Source: a virus
Length of the DNA: 23,074 nucleotides
Reading direction: 5' to 3' (one strand)
Virus record (IMG/VR): IMGVR_UViG_3300032285_003454
Location: 1 to 23,074 of that record
Position 1 is the first letter of the stretch. Each line of letters starts with the position of its first letter. The notes beneath the pieces are model-generated. The model was not told the origin of the DNA. It ran no database searches and saw only the letters and a program-made list of their open reading frames with translations. Of this stretch, positions 13,461-20,106 are shown one piece after another. A program made the position numbers and the translations under genes.

Positions 13461-13491
13461 CAAACTTACGACTTTTTTTTCAATCTGTCAA
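13461..13491 (-). promoter_or_regulatory. inner promoter of the large RNA
   Basis: TTG (13491-13489, within CTTGACA), exactly 20 nt, then TAAGTTTG (13468-13461), followed by TAAAAC. It shares CGTAAGTTTGTAAAA with the outer promoter. A start near 13456 gives an RNA of about 965 nt. Confidence 0.75.
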
Positions 13492-13612
13492 GTAATTTGT
13501 GAACTTTTTTTTTAGTTTAACTACCGAGTATCTTTCATTCCCTATAAGTGTCAAACTCTTTGTAAAGTTTTTGAAAGTTGTATCTAAATCGTTTCCTCCC
13601 TCAAATCTTTTA

Positions 13613-13643
13613 CAAACTTACGGCAAATATTCCGTAGTGTCAA
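13613..13643 (-). promoter_or_regulatory. outer promoter of the large RNA
   Basis: TTTGACA (TTG at 13643-13641), exactly 20 nt, then TAAGTTTG (13620-13613), followed by TAAAAG. It lies 152 nt upstream of an almost identical promoter, which suggests duplication and strong or tandem transcription of the RNA. Confidence 0.72.
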
Positions 13644-13661
13644 ATAAATATATCAAAAAAA

Positions 13662-14072
13662 TCAAAAATTTAATACTTCAGTTAAAACTTCCTTAATACC
13701 TGATGACATCTTAAGTCCTTTAATTTGGTCTAAAGTCATATACTCACACTCTGTGTGTTCAAAACCATCCACAGCTCCATCTAAATCAGGAATGATTTCA
13801 CTATCGGTTTTAAAAAGAAATACATGTAAAATACTTTTTATGTTTCCTAACTTATTATAACGATTAATCTTAACTAAAGATTTAATAACACCATCAACTG
13901 GAACACCCATCTCTTCATAGAACTCTCTATAAGCAGCGTCTTTAGGGTCTTCACCCTCTTCTATACCACCCATAGGTATTGCCCATTTTGCTGGTTCGTT
14001 AATATCTGAAGCTCTCTTACAAACCAGACATTTATCATTTACTTTCACAATAATTCCCGCACTTTCTTTCAT
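13662..14072 (-). CDS. Nudix hydrolase
   Basis: A 136-residue single-domain protein with a complete Nudix box at about 35-57: G-x5-E-x7-REFYEEMG, where the E-E pair binds Mg2+. An early strand has CLVCKRA, and WAIPMGG precedes the box, as in small NTP-cleaning Nudix enzymes. The substrate (a mutagenic nucleotide, a dinucleoside polyphosphate or a capped RNA) cannot be told. It is divergent from the DUF192 gene with only 20 nt between the start codons, and its end is close to the promoters of the large RNA. Confidence 0.92.
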   Translation of the reverse strand: MKESAGIIVKVNDKCLVCKRASDINEPAKWAIPMGGIEEGEDPKDAAYREFYEEMGVPVDGVIKSLVKINRYNKLGNIKSILHVFLFKTDSEIIPDLDGAVDGFEHTECEYMTLDQIKGLKMSSGIKEVLTEVLNF

Positions 14073-14092
14073 AGAAATATTTATTAATAAGT

Positions 14093-14440
14093 ATGTTGTT
14101 AAAAATAAATAAAAATAGTTTTAATGTCAAAGTATTAATTGAAAGTTCTGAAACCAGTGAAGGTATGATGAACAAGACTTTTGACAATTTTGACGGTATG
14201 TTGTTCATCATGGGTGATGGTTCACATAGTTTTTGGATGATGAATTGTATTATCCCTTTAGATATTATCTTTATTGATAAGAATTTTAAAATCAATAAGA
14301 TACATCACCATTGTGAACCATGTAAGGTTCAACCTTGTGAAAGCTTTAAAGGTAAAGGAATGTATGTCTTAGAACTTGAAGGTGGTACCTGTGAAGATTT
14401 AGATATCAGAGAAGGACAAGTTTGTGAGTTCTTTAAATAA
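14093..14440 (+). CDS. DUF192 family protein
   Basis: A 115-residue protein with the hallmark middle of DUF192: SEGMMNKTF, GMLFIMGDG, then FWMMNCIIPLDIIFID, and a C-terminal ELEGGTCEDLDIREGQ. The family is small, beta-barrel-like, found in bacteria and phages, and has no agreed biochemical role. Unusual is a cluster of cysteines around 78-87 (HHHCEPCKVQPCES) that, with the three histidines, could bind metal. Bacterial members often have a signal peptide; this one has none. It converges with the DHH gene, leaving 1 nt between stops. TATTTATT lies 7 nt before the start. Confidence 0.88.
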   Translation: MLLKINKNSFNVKVLIESSETSEGMMNKTFDNFDGMLFIMGDGSHSFWMMNCIIPLDIIFIDKNFKINKIHHHCEPCKVQPCESFKGKGMYVLELEGGTCEDLDIREGQVCEFFK

Positions 14441-14441
14441 A

Positions 14442-15845
14442 TTACTTACTTTCCTCAATCTTTTGTTGTAAAACATTCACAAATTTATTCTGTAACATCT
14501 TTAAAAACTTGATGTAAGGTGAGTCATCTTTTTCAGAATCGTATTTAGGTTTACCCTGAGGTGGTCTCTTACTTCTTCCAATATAATTTAATCCTGATAT
14601 ATTTGTAATACATTTGTGTCCACCTGAATTAGCCTGAATAACTTCCCAAACAGGAACGGTAATACCATCTAAAACACTCCATTCTTCTTCAGTCAGTTCA
14701 GATGATTTCTTTTCCATTAAAGATTTCACATCCATAAGTGTTTTAACACCATCTTTCTTATCCAAGTATTTGTCTCCGTAGATTGCTGCAAAATCTTTAA
14801 ATGTAAATCCAACCGATTCTTCTTTTGCCGCAGTTTCAGAAACCCATTTGATTGTTGATAGAGGGACTTGTTTTTCTTTTAATTGTGATTCCCAATGTCC
14901 TAATACTTCTTGAGCAATTTCTCCCAAGTTAACACCTTTAAGTTCTCTCTCTTTCTTAAATGGGTTACAAGATGCTTGAAGTAATCCAAGTGGCCAAGCG
15001 ATAACTAAAAAGTCAGCCTCAGGGTTGTTTCTAAATGGGGTATATCTGTCATAAGACCCAGGTTTCATCATACTACCACCACCATACTGAACGATGATAT
15101 TATCTTTAACCTGGACATTCTTATGTCCTTTCATAGTCTGAACATAATCTTCTTTATTTTTTTCTAATGAAGAAATGTCAGCATATCTATTTGTCTTCAT
15201 CAACTCTTTTATCTTATTGAAGATTGAAAGGATTGAAGGTTTACAATCTAATACCAATGTCTCTAAAAACCCTGGTTTATTTTTAAACGCCAACAATAAT
15301 TTGTTAGTAACCAAACCTAATAACATTCTATTTTCTTTAGCACTCTTTTCTTTTGACGTACCATACACATAATTCATTACCATTTCAGGTGTAATGTTTT
15401 TGGAAGCGTAATCAGCACTATCAACCATAGATATTGTCGCAACATCCTCAGGTGTGAAAATCTCTGATGCCGGAACTATCTGTGATAGAGTTTCGACATT
15501 AGAACGAGCTCCTCTGAACTGAGTTGACTTAGTTTCGTCAGCTCCGGCTTGTCTATCGTGGTGGTCTGTATGAACCACGAACATTGGTTTTCCGTGAGCA
15601 AAGTCAACAAGAACTGGCATAATTTCACCTTCAGCATCCGCCTTCTTAACCGCAAATTCCTTATCTCCGTATTGGATTACTTCAACATCAACAACTTTGA
15701 TTCCGTTGTCTTCCAAATACTTTTTCATTGCTAATGCAGTAGCAACACCATCTAAATCCTGGTGAAAGTATATTTTTGCTTTTTTGTATCTATCAGAAAG
15801 TTCTCTTATGTTTCTGATACCACCTTCGGAAATTATCTTTTTCAT
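14442..15845 (-). CDS. DHH-family phosphoesterase
   Basis: A 467-residue protein with the DHH motifs in order: HQDLDGVA (D30, D32), VLVDFAHG (D81), VHTDHHD (D94-H95-H96) and MVDSADYASKN (D142), followed near residue 420 by GGHKCITNISG, the substrate-binding GGH motif of DHHA1 domains. The family includes RecJ exonuclease, nanoRNases and cyclic-dinucleotide phosphodiesterases; length and single-domain layout do not decide between them. Degradation of short RNAs or of cyclic-dinucleotide signals would both suit a phage. The N-terminus MKKIISEGGIRNIRELSDRY looks like a relative of the ITEEQ tag. AATATTTATTATTAATG covers the start. Confidence 0.9.
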   Translation of the reverse strand: MKKIISEGGIRNIRELSDRYKKAKIYFHQDLDGVATALAMKKYLEDNGIKVVDVEVIQYGDKEFAVKKADAEGEIMPVLVDFAHGKPMFVVHTDHHDRQAGADETKSTQFRGARSNVETLSQIVPASEIFTPEDVATISMVDSADYASKNITPEMVMNYVYGTSKEKSAKENRMLLGLVTNKLLLAFKNKPGFLETLVLDCKPSILSIFNKIKELMKTNRYADISSLEKNKEDYVQTMKGHKNVQVKDNIIVQYGGGSMMKPGSYDRYTPFRNNPEADFLVIAWPLGLLQASCNPFKKERELKGVNLGEIAQEVLGHWESQLKEKQVPLSTIKWVSETAAKEESVGFTFKDFAAIYGDKYLDKKDGVKTLMDVKSLMEKKSSELTEEEWSVLDGITVPVWEVIQANSGGHKCITNISGLNYIGRSKRPPQGKPKYDSEKDDSPYIKFLKMLQNKFVNVLQQKIEESK

Positions 15846-15864
15846 TAATAATAAATATTGTTAC

Positions 15865-15892
15865 AAAAAAAAAGTTCATCATTATGATGAAC
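15865..15892 (-). terminator. terminator after the ferritin-like gene
   Basis: GTTCATC and GATGAAC form a 7-bp stem (extendable to 8 bp with a tighter loop), followed on the minus strand by nine T. It lies 30 nt after the ferritin-like gene's stop and 20 nt before the DHH start, so DHH needs its own promoter. Confidence 0.85.
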
Positions 15893-15920
15893 CTTTTAAA
15901 GTAAAAAAGTAATATACCTC

Positions 15921-16292
15921 TTATTTTAAAGTTAACAAGTATTTCAACTGGTTAATTTCTCCTAATATTTCGTCTCTAATATTTAATAAATCTGAATCCA
16001 TCTTTGGGTCATAATCTTCCGACAATCCAATCAAATATTCACAAACAGTATTAACATAATCAGTTAAATCAAGTTCTTCAATATCACTACCAGATAATGT
16101 ATAACCACCTGTAAAAGTAGGTCTTCCGTGTTTACCCATACAAACCTCAACAAATCTATCAATTAAATCATCAAGTGAATCATAGATACGTCCATATGCC
16201 GAATGTCTTGAAAATGATTTTGTTTGCCAATGTAGTATTCTAAACTGAGTTTGTGTTTCTAATAAAAATTTAATAATCTCTGAATTTTTCAT
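15921..16292 (-). CDS. ferritin/Dps-like phage protein (DUF5856 type)
   Basis: A 123-residue helical protein. The first half reads FRILHWQTKSFSRHSAYGRI followed by YDSLDDLIDRFVEVCMGK, the pattern of Dps and of the phage DUF5856 group: an L-H-W-x-T helix, a second helix with H30, then D41-D42 and E49 positioned like ferroxidase or metal ligands. It is shorter than Dps (about 160), lacking the long N-terminal tail and part of the last helices. Its role (metal or DNA binding, or oxidative protection) is inferred from the fold only. It has a TATTTATA motif 13 nt upstream and its own terminator, so it is a single-gene unit. Confidence 0.82.
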   Translation of the reverse strand: MKNSEIIKFLLETQTQFRILHWQTKSFSRHSAYGRIYDSLDDLIDRFVEVCMGKHGRPTFTGGYTLSGSDIEELDLTDYVNTVCEYLIGLSEDYDPKMDSDLLNIRDEILGEINQLKYLLTLK

Positions 16293-16305
16293 AATAATAT
16301 TTAAT

Positions 16306-16313
16306 TATAAATA
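16306..16313 (-). promoter_or_regulatory. TATTTATA start-region motif of the ferritin-like gene
   Basis: An exact TATTTATA, 13 nt before the ATG at 16292, located between the terminator of the methylase gene and this start, where a promoter is required. Confidence 0.45.
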
Positions 16314-16324
16314 TACAGATAAAC

Positions 16325-16353
16325 AAAAAAACGGAGTTTATTGGACTCCGTTT
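16325..16353 (-). terminator. terminator overlapping the end of the methyltransferase gene
   Basis: AAAACGGAGT and ACTCCGTTTT form a 10-bp stem with a 7-nt loop, followed on the minus strand by TTT-GTTT. The 5' arm encodes the last residues (ENGV) of the methyltransferase and its TAA stop lies in the loop, so a ribosome finishing the gene would hinder the hairpin. Confidence 0.8.
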
Positions 16354-17195
16354 TCAAATTGTAATTTTTGTTGTTTCTTTTGGTCAACAAATCCTTGTAT
16401 CCTTTCCCTCGCAATATTCGCATAATTTTCAGATAATTCAATACCAACCCATCGTCTATCATTAATTTCCGCCGCGACACAACTTGTTCCTGAACCATTG
16501 AAGGGGTCTAAAATGATATCGTTCTTGTAAGACAAAATCTTAATAGCTTTATTTGGTATATCCATTGAGAATGTCGCCTTGGTTAGTGAACGAGTATCAG
16601 CAAAATACTTCCACTGACCAAACACTAACTCCATAAAATCTTTCTTATCCTCATCTTTATAAACCATTTTGGTTTTACCTTCTTCAGTTAAGGTAGGTTC
16701 TCCTTTCCATTGTGGTTCACCTTTCACTTTTTTAATATGAACTTTCTTGTAAGCCAAGATAACACACTCTTTTGGGTTATAAATATAAGGGCTAGATGGA
16801 CTCATCCAAGAACCCCAAGCGGTTGTTTTACTTCTATGAGGACTATCTTCTTCCAAGTCAACAACACCAAAAAACTTAAACCCAATCTCTTTCATTACCT
16901 GATAAACTTCAGATACAAAGAAAATTCTACCACCTTTAGATTGTCTATTTATCTCATAAGGAATGTTTAACGCAATACGTCCATCGTCTTTCAATACTTT
17001 GTAAGCCTCAGTTAACCATTTACGAGTAAATTCCAAATACTCACTAAATTCCATATCGTCATCGTGAACATCATAAGCAATGTTTACTCCGTATGGCGGC
17101 GATGTCACAATTAAATCGACCCATCCTTCGGGCATTGTTTTCATCACCTCAACACAATCTCCGGTAATAACTTTATTAATATAATCCTCAATCAT
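16338..17195 (-). CDS. DNA methyltransferase, N4-cytosine/N6-adenine beta class
   Basis: A 285-residue protein with the catalytic motif TSPPYG at the N-terminal end (S32-P-P-Y35) and the SAM-binding motif DPFNGSGTS near residue 230, then WVGIELSENY. This order defines the beta class (N6_N4_Mtase). SPPY rather than DPPY is common in N4-cytosine enzymes but also occurs in N6-adenine ones. The target-recognition region lies between about 90 and 220. No endonuclease is adjacent, so it is a solitary phage methylase that may protect phage DNA from host restriction or mark it for regulation. It overlaps the DUF3310 gene by 8 nt. Confidence 0.92.
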   Translation of the reverse strand: MIEDYINKVITGDCVEVMKTMPEGWVDLIVTSPPYGVNIAYDVHDDDMEFSEYLEFTRKWLTEAYKVLKDDGRIALNIPYEINRQSKGGRIFFVSEVYQVMKEIGFKFFGVVDLEEDSPHRSKTTAWGSWMSPSSPYIYNPKECVILAYKKVHIKKVKGEPQWKGEPTLTEEGKTKMVYKDEDKKDFMELVFGQWKYFADTRSLTKATFSMDIPNKAIKILSYKNDIILDPFNGSGTSCVAAEINDRRWVGIELSENYANIARERIQGFVDQKKQQKLQFENGVQ

Positions 17196-17430
17196 TCTGT
17201 AATTTTTCTATCTTTTTTTCAATATACCATATAGCCTTCTTCAGGTCCTGAACCACGTTGTCTTTCTTACCAGCTCGTGATAGGTATTTAACAGCATTAC
17301 CCAAATAAAAATCTTTATCTAAACCCCAAGCATCAATGACTTTTATTGCTTCGTAAACATTCGACGCTCCCCCATAATGGTCGGGATGATTAACCATTTC
17401 TTTTTGCTCTGACATAATATTCTTTTCCAT
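17188..17430 (-). CDS. DUF3310 family protein
   Basis: The conserved part reads VNHPDHYGG, then YEAIKVIDAWGLDKDFYLGNA, VKYLSRAGKK and DLKKAIWYIEKKIE, the full length of the phage DUF3310 family (about 60-90 residues). It has been labelled a nucleotide-kinase-like protein in some annotations, without firm proof. The start at 17430 (MEKNIMSEQ) follows a purine stretch GAAAGTAA; an inner ATG at 17415 is possible, and an upstream one at 17457 is less likely because it overlaps the previous gene more. It overlaps both neighbours, so it belongs to one operon with the methyltransferase. Confidence 0.87.
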   Translation of the reverse strand: MEKNIMSEQKEMVNHPDHYGGASNVYEAIKVIDAWGLDKDFYLGNAVKYLSRAGKKDNVVQDLKKAIWYIEKKIEKLQND

Positions 17431-17590
17431 ATTTACTTTCTTCAAGTATACCCTCACTTACAAGTTTTTCAATTCGTTTTCTTGTTTCGTCGATTCCAAC
17501 TCGTAGGATATAATCACAAATGTAATTAATATGAACTGGTTTTTCAAGTTTTCTTAACAGAACTTCATTGGGGTCTATATTGTTTCTCAT
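17390..17590 (-). CDS. small winged-helix-like DNA-binding protein, 66 aa
   Basis: Starting at 17590 (MRNNIDPNEVLLRKLEKP), the protein has a helix, then VHINYICDYILRVGIDETRKRIEKLVSEGILEE in several steps: a helix-turn-helix followed by the GILEE...YYV wing typical of winged-helix regulators. An upstream in-frame ATG (17638) lies within the preceding gene and adds only a Lys/Leu-rich tail. At 66 residues it could be a small repressor or activator of the methylase operon in which it lies. It overlaps both neighbours. Confidence 0.72.
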   Translation of the reverse strand: MRNNIDPNEVLLRKLEKPVHINYICDYILRVGIDETRKRIEKLVSEGILEESKYGKEYYVRAKRNG

Positions 17591-17726
17591 ATTCTTTAAA
17601 TTTAATTTCAATTTCTTTAGATGAAAATAATATAGCATCAGCTTTAAGATAATACTTAATATTTTCGGGGTTCATTTCTATTTCATGTATTTGTAAATCA
17701 CCTACAATCTTTTTGTTGAATCCCAT
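17565..17726 (-). CDS. small hypothetical protein, 53 aa, leaderless
   Basis: A 53-codon frame starting MGFNKKIVGDLQIHEIEMNP and ending EKQYRPQ, acidic in the middle and probably helical. Three things support it: its ATG lies exactly 4 nt after the -7 element of a consensus promoter, as at 8786 and 22464; it fills an otherwise empty gap; and its end overlaps the winged-helix gene by 26 nt, as is usual here. Function unknown. It is the first gene of the DUF3310/methyltransferase operon. Confidence 0.72.
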   Translation of the reverse strand: MGFNKKIVGDLQIHEIEMNPENIKYYLKADAILFSSKEIEIKFKEYEKQYRPQ

Positions 17727-17730
17727 ATTA

Positions 17731-17761
17731 CAAAAGTATTAATTTTTTTTTAGATTAACAA
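17731..17761 (-). promoter_or_regulatory. Bacteroidota-type promoter, leaderless configuration
   Basis: TTG (17761-17759), exactly 20 nt, then TACTTTTG (17738-17731), 4 nt, ATG. Most of it lies within the last codons of the upstream 253-aa gene. It heads the operon of small genes ending with the methyltransferase. Confidence 0.7.
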
Positions 17762-18500
17762 TTGTTTTTTTCTGGACTATGTAACTTAACACCTTTCTTT
17801 TAAAGATTGGTAGGAGTGTATTCTCAAATGGTAAATCGTTGGATGACGTTAATTCAAAGATAGGTAAACTGATATCTTGGGTTAATTCATTTAATATTGT
17901 TCTGATAACCTTTTTACTTTCACCATCAAATATCATCTGAGCCGAAAACTTACTGTCGTGTTTAACCGTGTTAACATCACCAGTTGTATACTTCCAAATC
18001 TTTTTGTTGTTTCCATTAAGTGTAAAGAAGTATCCTGTTTCTAAACTTTGATATTTATTCTCGTTGGTATGTTTGATTGAAACTGAGTCGTATGTTAATG
18101 TCCAAAGAGCTTTGATAACATTAAAATATTCAAAGAATTTCGGTCCGGCATATTTTAGAACCTTATTTAGTTCCTCTAACTCATCGTCACCTAACTTTGG
18201 GATTGGTGTAAATTTAAGTTCATTGATTAGTATTTCATCATCAATGACTTCAAATTTTTTATTAACCATGATGTATTTGAACTCTGAAGATATCGTTTGT
18301 AGATTTGCTAAGTGTAACGACATTTCACTGAATAACGGATACAACTCAAACTTTTCAATCTTATCGTCACAGAAATTTAAGAAGTCCATCAACATATAAT
18401 ACTTATGTTCGTAGTCAACTGGTTCTGTTAACAACCAGTCTGTTGATAACTTAAAATGATTGTCTTTTTTTGATTTTCTTCTTTTTGGTTTTGTTTCCAT
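17739..18500 (-). CDS. hypothetical protein, 253 aa
   Basis: The start at 18500 (METKPKRRKSKKDNHFKLS) directly follows the stop of the upstream gene and gives a strongly basic N-terminus; the longer frame reaching 18566 would overlap that gene. The rest is mixed: a helical region (YYMLMDFLNFCDDKIEKFEL), strands (FEVIDDEILINELKFTPIP) and a Gly/Asn-containing stretch with YFFTLNGNNKKIWKY. No family is recognised. The basic tail could contact nucleic acid. It is probably coupled to the acidic coiled-coil protein upstream, giving a basic/acidic pair. Confidence 0.78.
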   Translation of the reverse strand: METKPKRRKSKKDNHFKLSTDWLLTEPVDYEHKYYMLMDFLNFCDDKIEKFELYPLFSEMSLHLANLQTISSEFKYIMVNKKFEVIDDEILINELKFTPIPKLGDDELEELNKVLKYAGPKFFEYFNVIKALWTLTYDSVSIKHTNENKYQSLETGYFFTLNGNNKKIWKYTTGDVNTVKHDSKFSAQMIFDGESKKVIRTILNELTQDISLPIFELTSSNDLPFENTLLPIFKRKVLSYIVQKKTIVNLKKN

Positions 18501-18501
18501 T

Positions 18502-19800
18502 TTACCCTTGTGTTTGTAAAATGTAATATGTTTCATCATTAAATTCAATAGTATCGTAATCACCATCGTAAGAGTTCAGTGTGTGACCAATACCGTCAGT
18601 TTGAATTAACCCTTCTTTAAATCCTTTTATATCTATAAAGTTTTCAATATTCAAACCATATTCTTCAATTACGTTCGCAGGGTCATCAACCAAATCATTA
18701 ATTAAATCTTCAACCTTTTCCTCAATTAAATTTTCAGGGACAGTTTTATCACTATCTCTTAACTCATCAAGTTCTTCATTTAATTCATCTTCTTTTTCTT
18801 GGTCTATTTCAGAATCTTCCAAAAACAATTCAATTTCATCAATTCTTTTTTGAACTGCCGGGTCGGAATATTCAAAATCTTCCTCGTCAAAATAATCTTC
18901 AAGGTTTTCTCTGACATTATGTTCTTCATCGTCTCTGAAAGTTTCCTTAAGTTCTTCAATATCAATATAATCTTCAACAAAACTTGAATTAAAACCTTTT
19001 ATTCCGATATCATCAATCAATTCATCAATTCTTTCATATGCCGACATGTGGGTATCGTAATTATCACCAACCGCCCATCTTTCTTTTGATTCTTCTAATT
19101 CGTCAGTTAACACATAAAAAGTTCTCATACTATAATATTTGTAATCATAAACCAAATTATATAAGTCAATTCTTTTTTCAAGTTCTTCAATTTCTTCTTC
19201 AACAGCTTCTAAATCCATCAAATTTTCATTATCTTCTGTTTCTTTCTCAATTTCCTCCATCCTTTCCTTCGCAGTATAGAGTTCCTGTAACCTTGCATCA
19301 TGATTAGGCTCTTTAGCCTCATAATCACCAGAAGATGAAGTCAAAAATTCAAATAAAACATTTGCTAAAATTGCAATATCATTATTTGCAGTTTCTAAAT
19401 TCCATTCATCATCTTGTCGTAAAACGTTTTGTTTTTCAAATTCAATCTGTCTTTGTTTTTTGATTTGAATTTGTTCATATGGTGTACCATATGTTGAAAT
19501 ATATTTGGTTTCAATCCCCTCAATAGAATTAATTTTGGTGAATGTTAGGTCTAAACTACCATTAACTGTGATATTTGTGATGTTATTAGCATCCGTACCT
19601 CTCAAACTTAAATCACCATCAATAACAATTCGTTTACCTCTGAATTGTTTCATATTTTGAACCAATCTACCGTTATAATTAGTAAACTTTAATAAATCAA
19701 TATATTGTTCAGGTGTTATAACAACACTCTCTTGACCTTCTTCCTCAACCAACATTTGAACAACCTTTTGTATTTGTGATATATCTATATTAACTCTCAT
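18502..19800 (-). CDS. large acidic protein with N-terminal ITPEQ module and coiled coil, 432 aa
   Basis: Not recognised as a known family. Residues 25-40 read SVVITPEQYIDLLKFT, close to the ITEEQ tag of other genes here. Residues 52-100 (RGKRIVIDGDLSLRGTD, NITVNGSLDLTFTKINS) look like short repeated strands of a small solenoid. From about 170 the chain is very acidic and helical, with long E/D/L/I stretches such as MDLEAVEEEIEELEKRIDLY, a probable coiled coil, then several acidic helices and a beta-like C-terminus. Such acidic rods occur among phage scaffold, tail-assembly and DNA-mimic proteins; I cannot choose. The start has TATTTATT 15 nt upstream and faces a divergent plus-strand unit. 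Confidence 0.8.
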   Translation of the reverse strand: MRVNIDISQIQKVVQMLVEEEGQESVVITPEQYIDLLKFTNYNGRLVQNMKQFRGKRIVIDGDLSLRGTDANNITNITVNGSLDLTFTKINSIEGIETKYISTYGTPYEQIQIKKQRQIEFEKQNVLRQDDEWNLETANNDIAILANVLFEFLTSSSGDYEAKEPNHDARLQELYTAKERMEEIEKETEDNENLMDLEAVEEEIEELEKRIDLYNLVYDYKYYSMRTFYVLTDELEESKERWAVGDNYDTHMSAYERIDELIDDIGIKGFNSSFVEDYIDIEELKETFRDDEEHNVRENLEDYFDEEDFEYSDPAVQKRIDEIELFLEDSEIDQEKEDELNEELDELRDSDKTVPENLIEEKVEDLINDLVDDPANVIEEYGLNIENFIDIKGFKEGLIQTDGIGHTLNSYDGDYDTIEFNDETYYILQTQG

Positions 19801-19815
19801 GATAAAAATTATATT

Positions 19816-19823
19816 AATAAATA
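19816..19823 (-). promoter_or_regulatory. TATTTATT start-region motif
   Basis: A one-base variant of TATTTATA on the coding strand, 15 nt before the ATG at 19800. Together with the plus-strand copy at 19867 it brackets the divergent promoter region between 19801 and 19890. Confidence 0.35.
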
Positions 19824-19866
19824 TTAAAATAACTATATTATTTACTATTAAATCACATGTGGTAAA

Positions 19867-19874
19867 TATTTATA
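19867..19874 (+). promoter_or_regulatory. TATTTATA start-region motif (plus strand)
   Basis: An exact TATTTATA on the plus strand, 16 nt before the ATG at 19891. It shows that the motif follows gene orientation and is not just minus-strand composition. Confidence 0.4.
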
Positions 19875-19890
19875 ATAAAATACCAACAAT

Positions 19891-20016
19891 ATGGGATGTG
19901 GATGTAAAAAACAAAGTGCTTCACCTGAGCAGGTGAAAAAGTTAAGAACTGAGAGTATTAAAAACGCAGTTCAGAGTACTATTGATAAGTACTACAACAA
20001 AAACAAGAAAAAGTAA
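19891..20016 (+). CDS. tiny Gly-Cys protein, 41 aa (MGCGCKKQ)
   Basis: A 41-codon frame: MGCGCKKQSASPEQVKKLRT, then a charged helix and a Lys/Asn-rich basic tail ending NKNKKK. It has a clean ATG with TATTTATA 16 nt upstream and an in-frame stop. The C-x-C pair directly at the N-terminus could bind a metal ion or be chemically modified; the rest is probably a helix that binds an acidic partner. No family known to me. It is followed 15 nt later by a second peptide with the same GCGC motif. Confidence 0.65.
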   Translation: MGCGCKKQSASPEQVKKLRTESIKNAVQSTIDKYYNKNKKK

Positions 20017-20031
20017 TAAACCTCTAATAAC

Positions 20032-20082
20032 ATGAAAAAAATGAAAAACAACAACGGTGGTGGTTGCGGATGTGGAAAATAA
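20032..20082 (+). CDS. possible 16-aa Gly-Cys peptide (GGGCGCGK)
   Basis: A 16-codon frame, MKKMKNNNGGGCGCGK, ending in TAA and followed by a terminator. It shares the G-C-G-C motif with the 41-aa protein just upstream on the same transcript, which is hard to explain by chance and is the main support for translation. The peptide is too short for a fold by itself; metal chelation, a tail for crosslinking, or a processed peptide are possibilities. ATG choice: a second Met three codons in would shorten it further. Confidence 0.45.
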   Translation: MKKMKNNNGGGCGCGK

Positions 20083-20106
20083 TCTTTCCCGCAACATAAG
20101 AAAACT

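Larger units (their letters stand above)
12492..13607 (-). ncRNA. large structured noncoding RNA, about 1 kb (GOLLD/ROOL-like or new class)
   Basis: Almost 1.2 kb between the 74-aa and Nudix genes has no credible ORF, is less AT-rich than its surroundings, and has two matching promoters at one end and an intrinsic terminator at the other. Predicted length is about 965 nt from the inner promoter or 1.1 kb from the outer. On the minus strand long-range helices are perfect: 12800-12791 with 12652-12643 (AGGTTTGAAT, 10 bp); 12930-12923 with 12811-12804 (GGACACTT, 8 bp), which encloses 12918-12912 with 12867-12861 (GAGTAGT, 7 bp); and 12612-12606 with 12555-12549 (TGAGAAA, 7 bp), which encloses two local hairpins. 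GNRA-type hairpins occur at 13297-13286 (GAAA), 13242-13231 (GTAA) and 13124-13113 (GGAA). Size, ornate folding and a phage setting with tRNAs recall GOLLD and ROOL RNAs; class membership is not shown here. Confidence 0.85.

Noticed and set aside
12492-13607. Group I or group II intron
   Set aside because: No split gene flanks the region, no intron-encoded protein is present, and no domain V-like hairpin or P/Q/R/S core was found; a promoter and terminator of its own argue for an independent RNA.
16338-16498. Alternative 65-codon minus-strand frame over the end of the methyltransferase
   Set aside because: It overlaps the well-supported methyltransferase C-terminus and the terminator and has no start signal.
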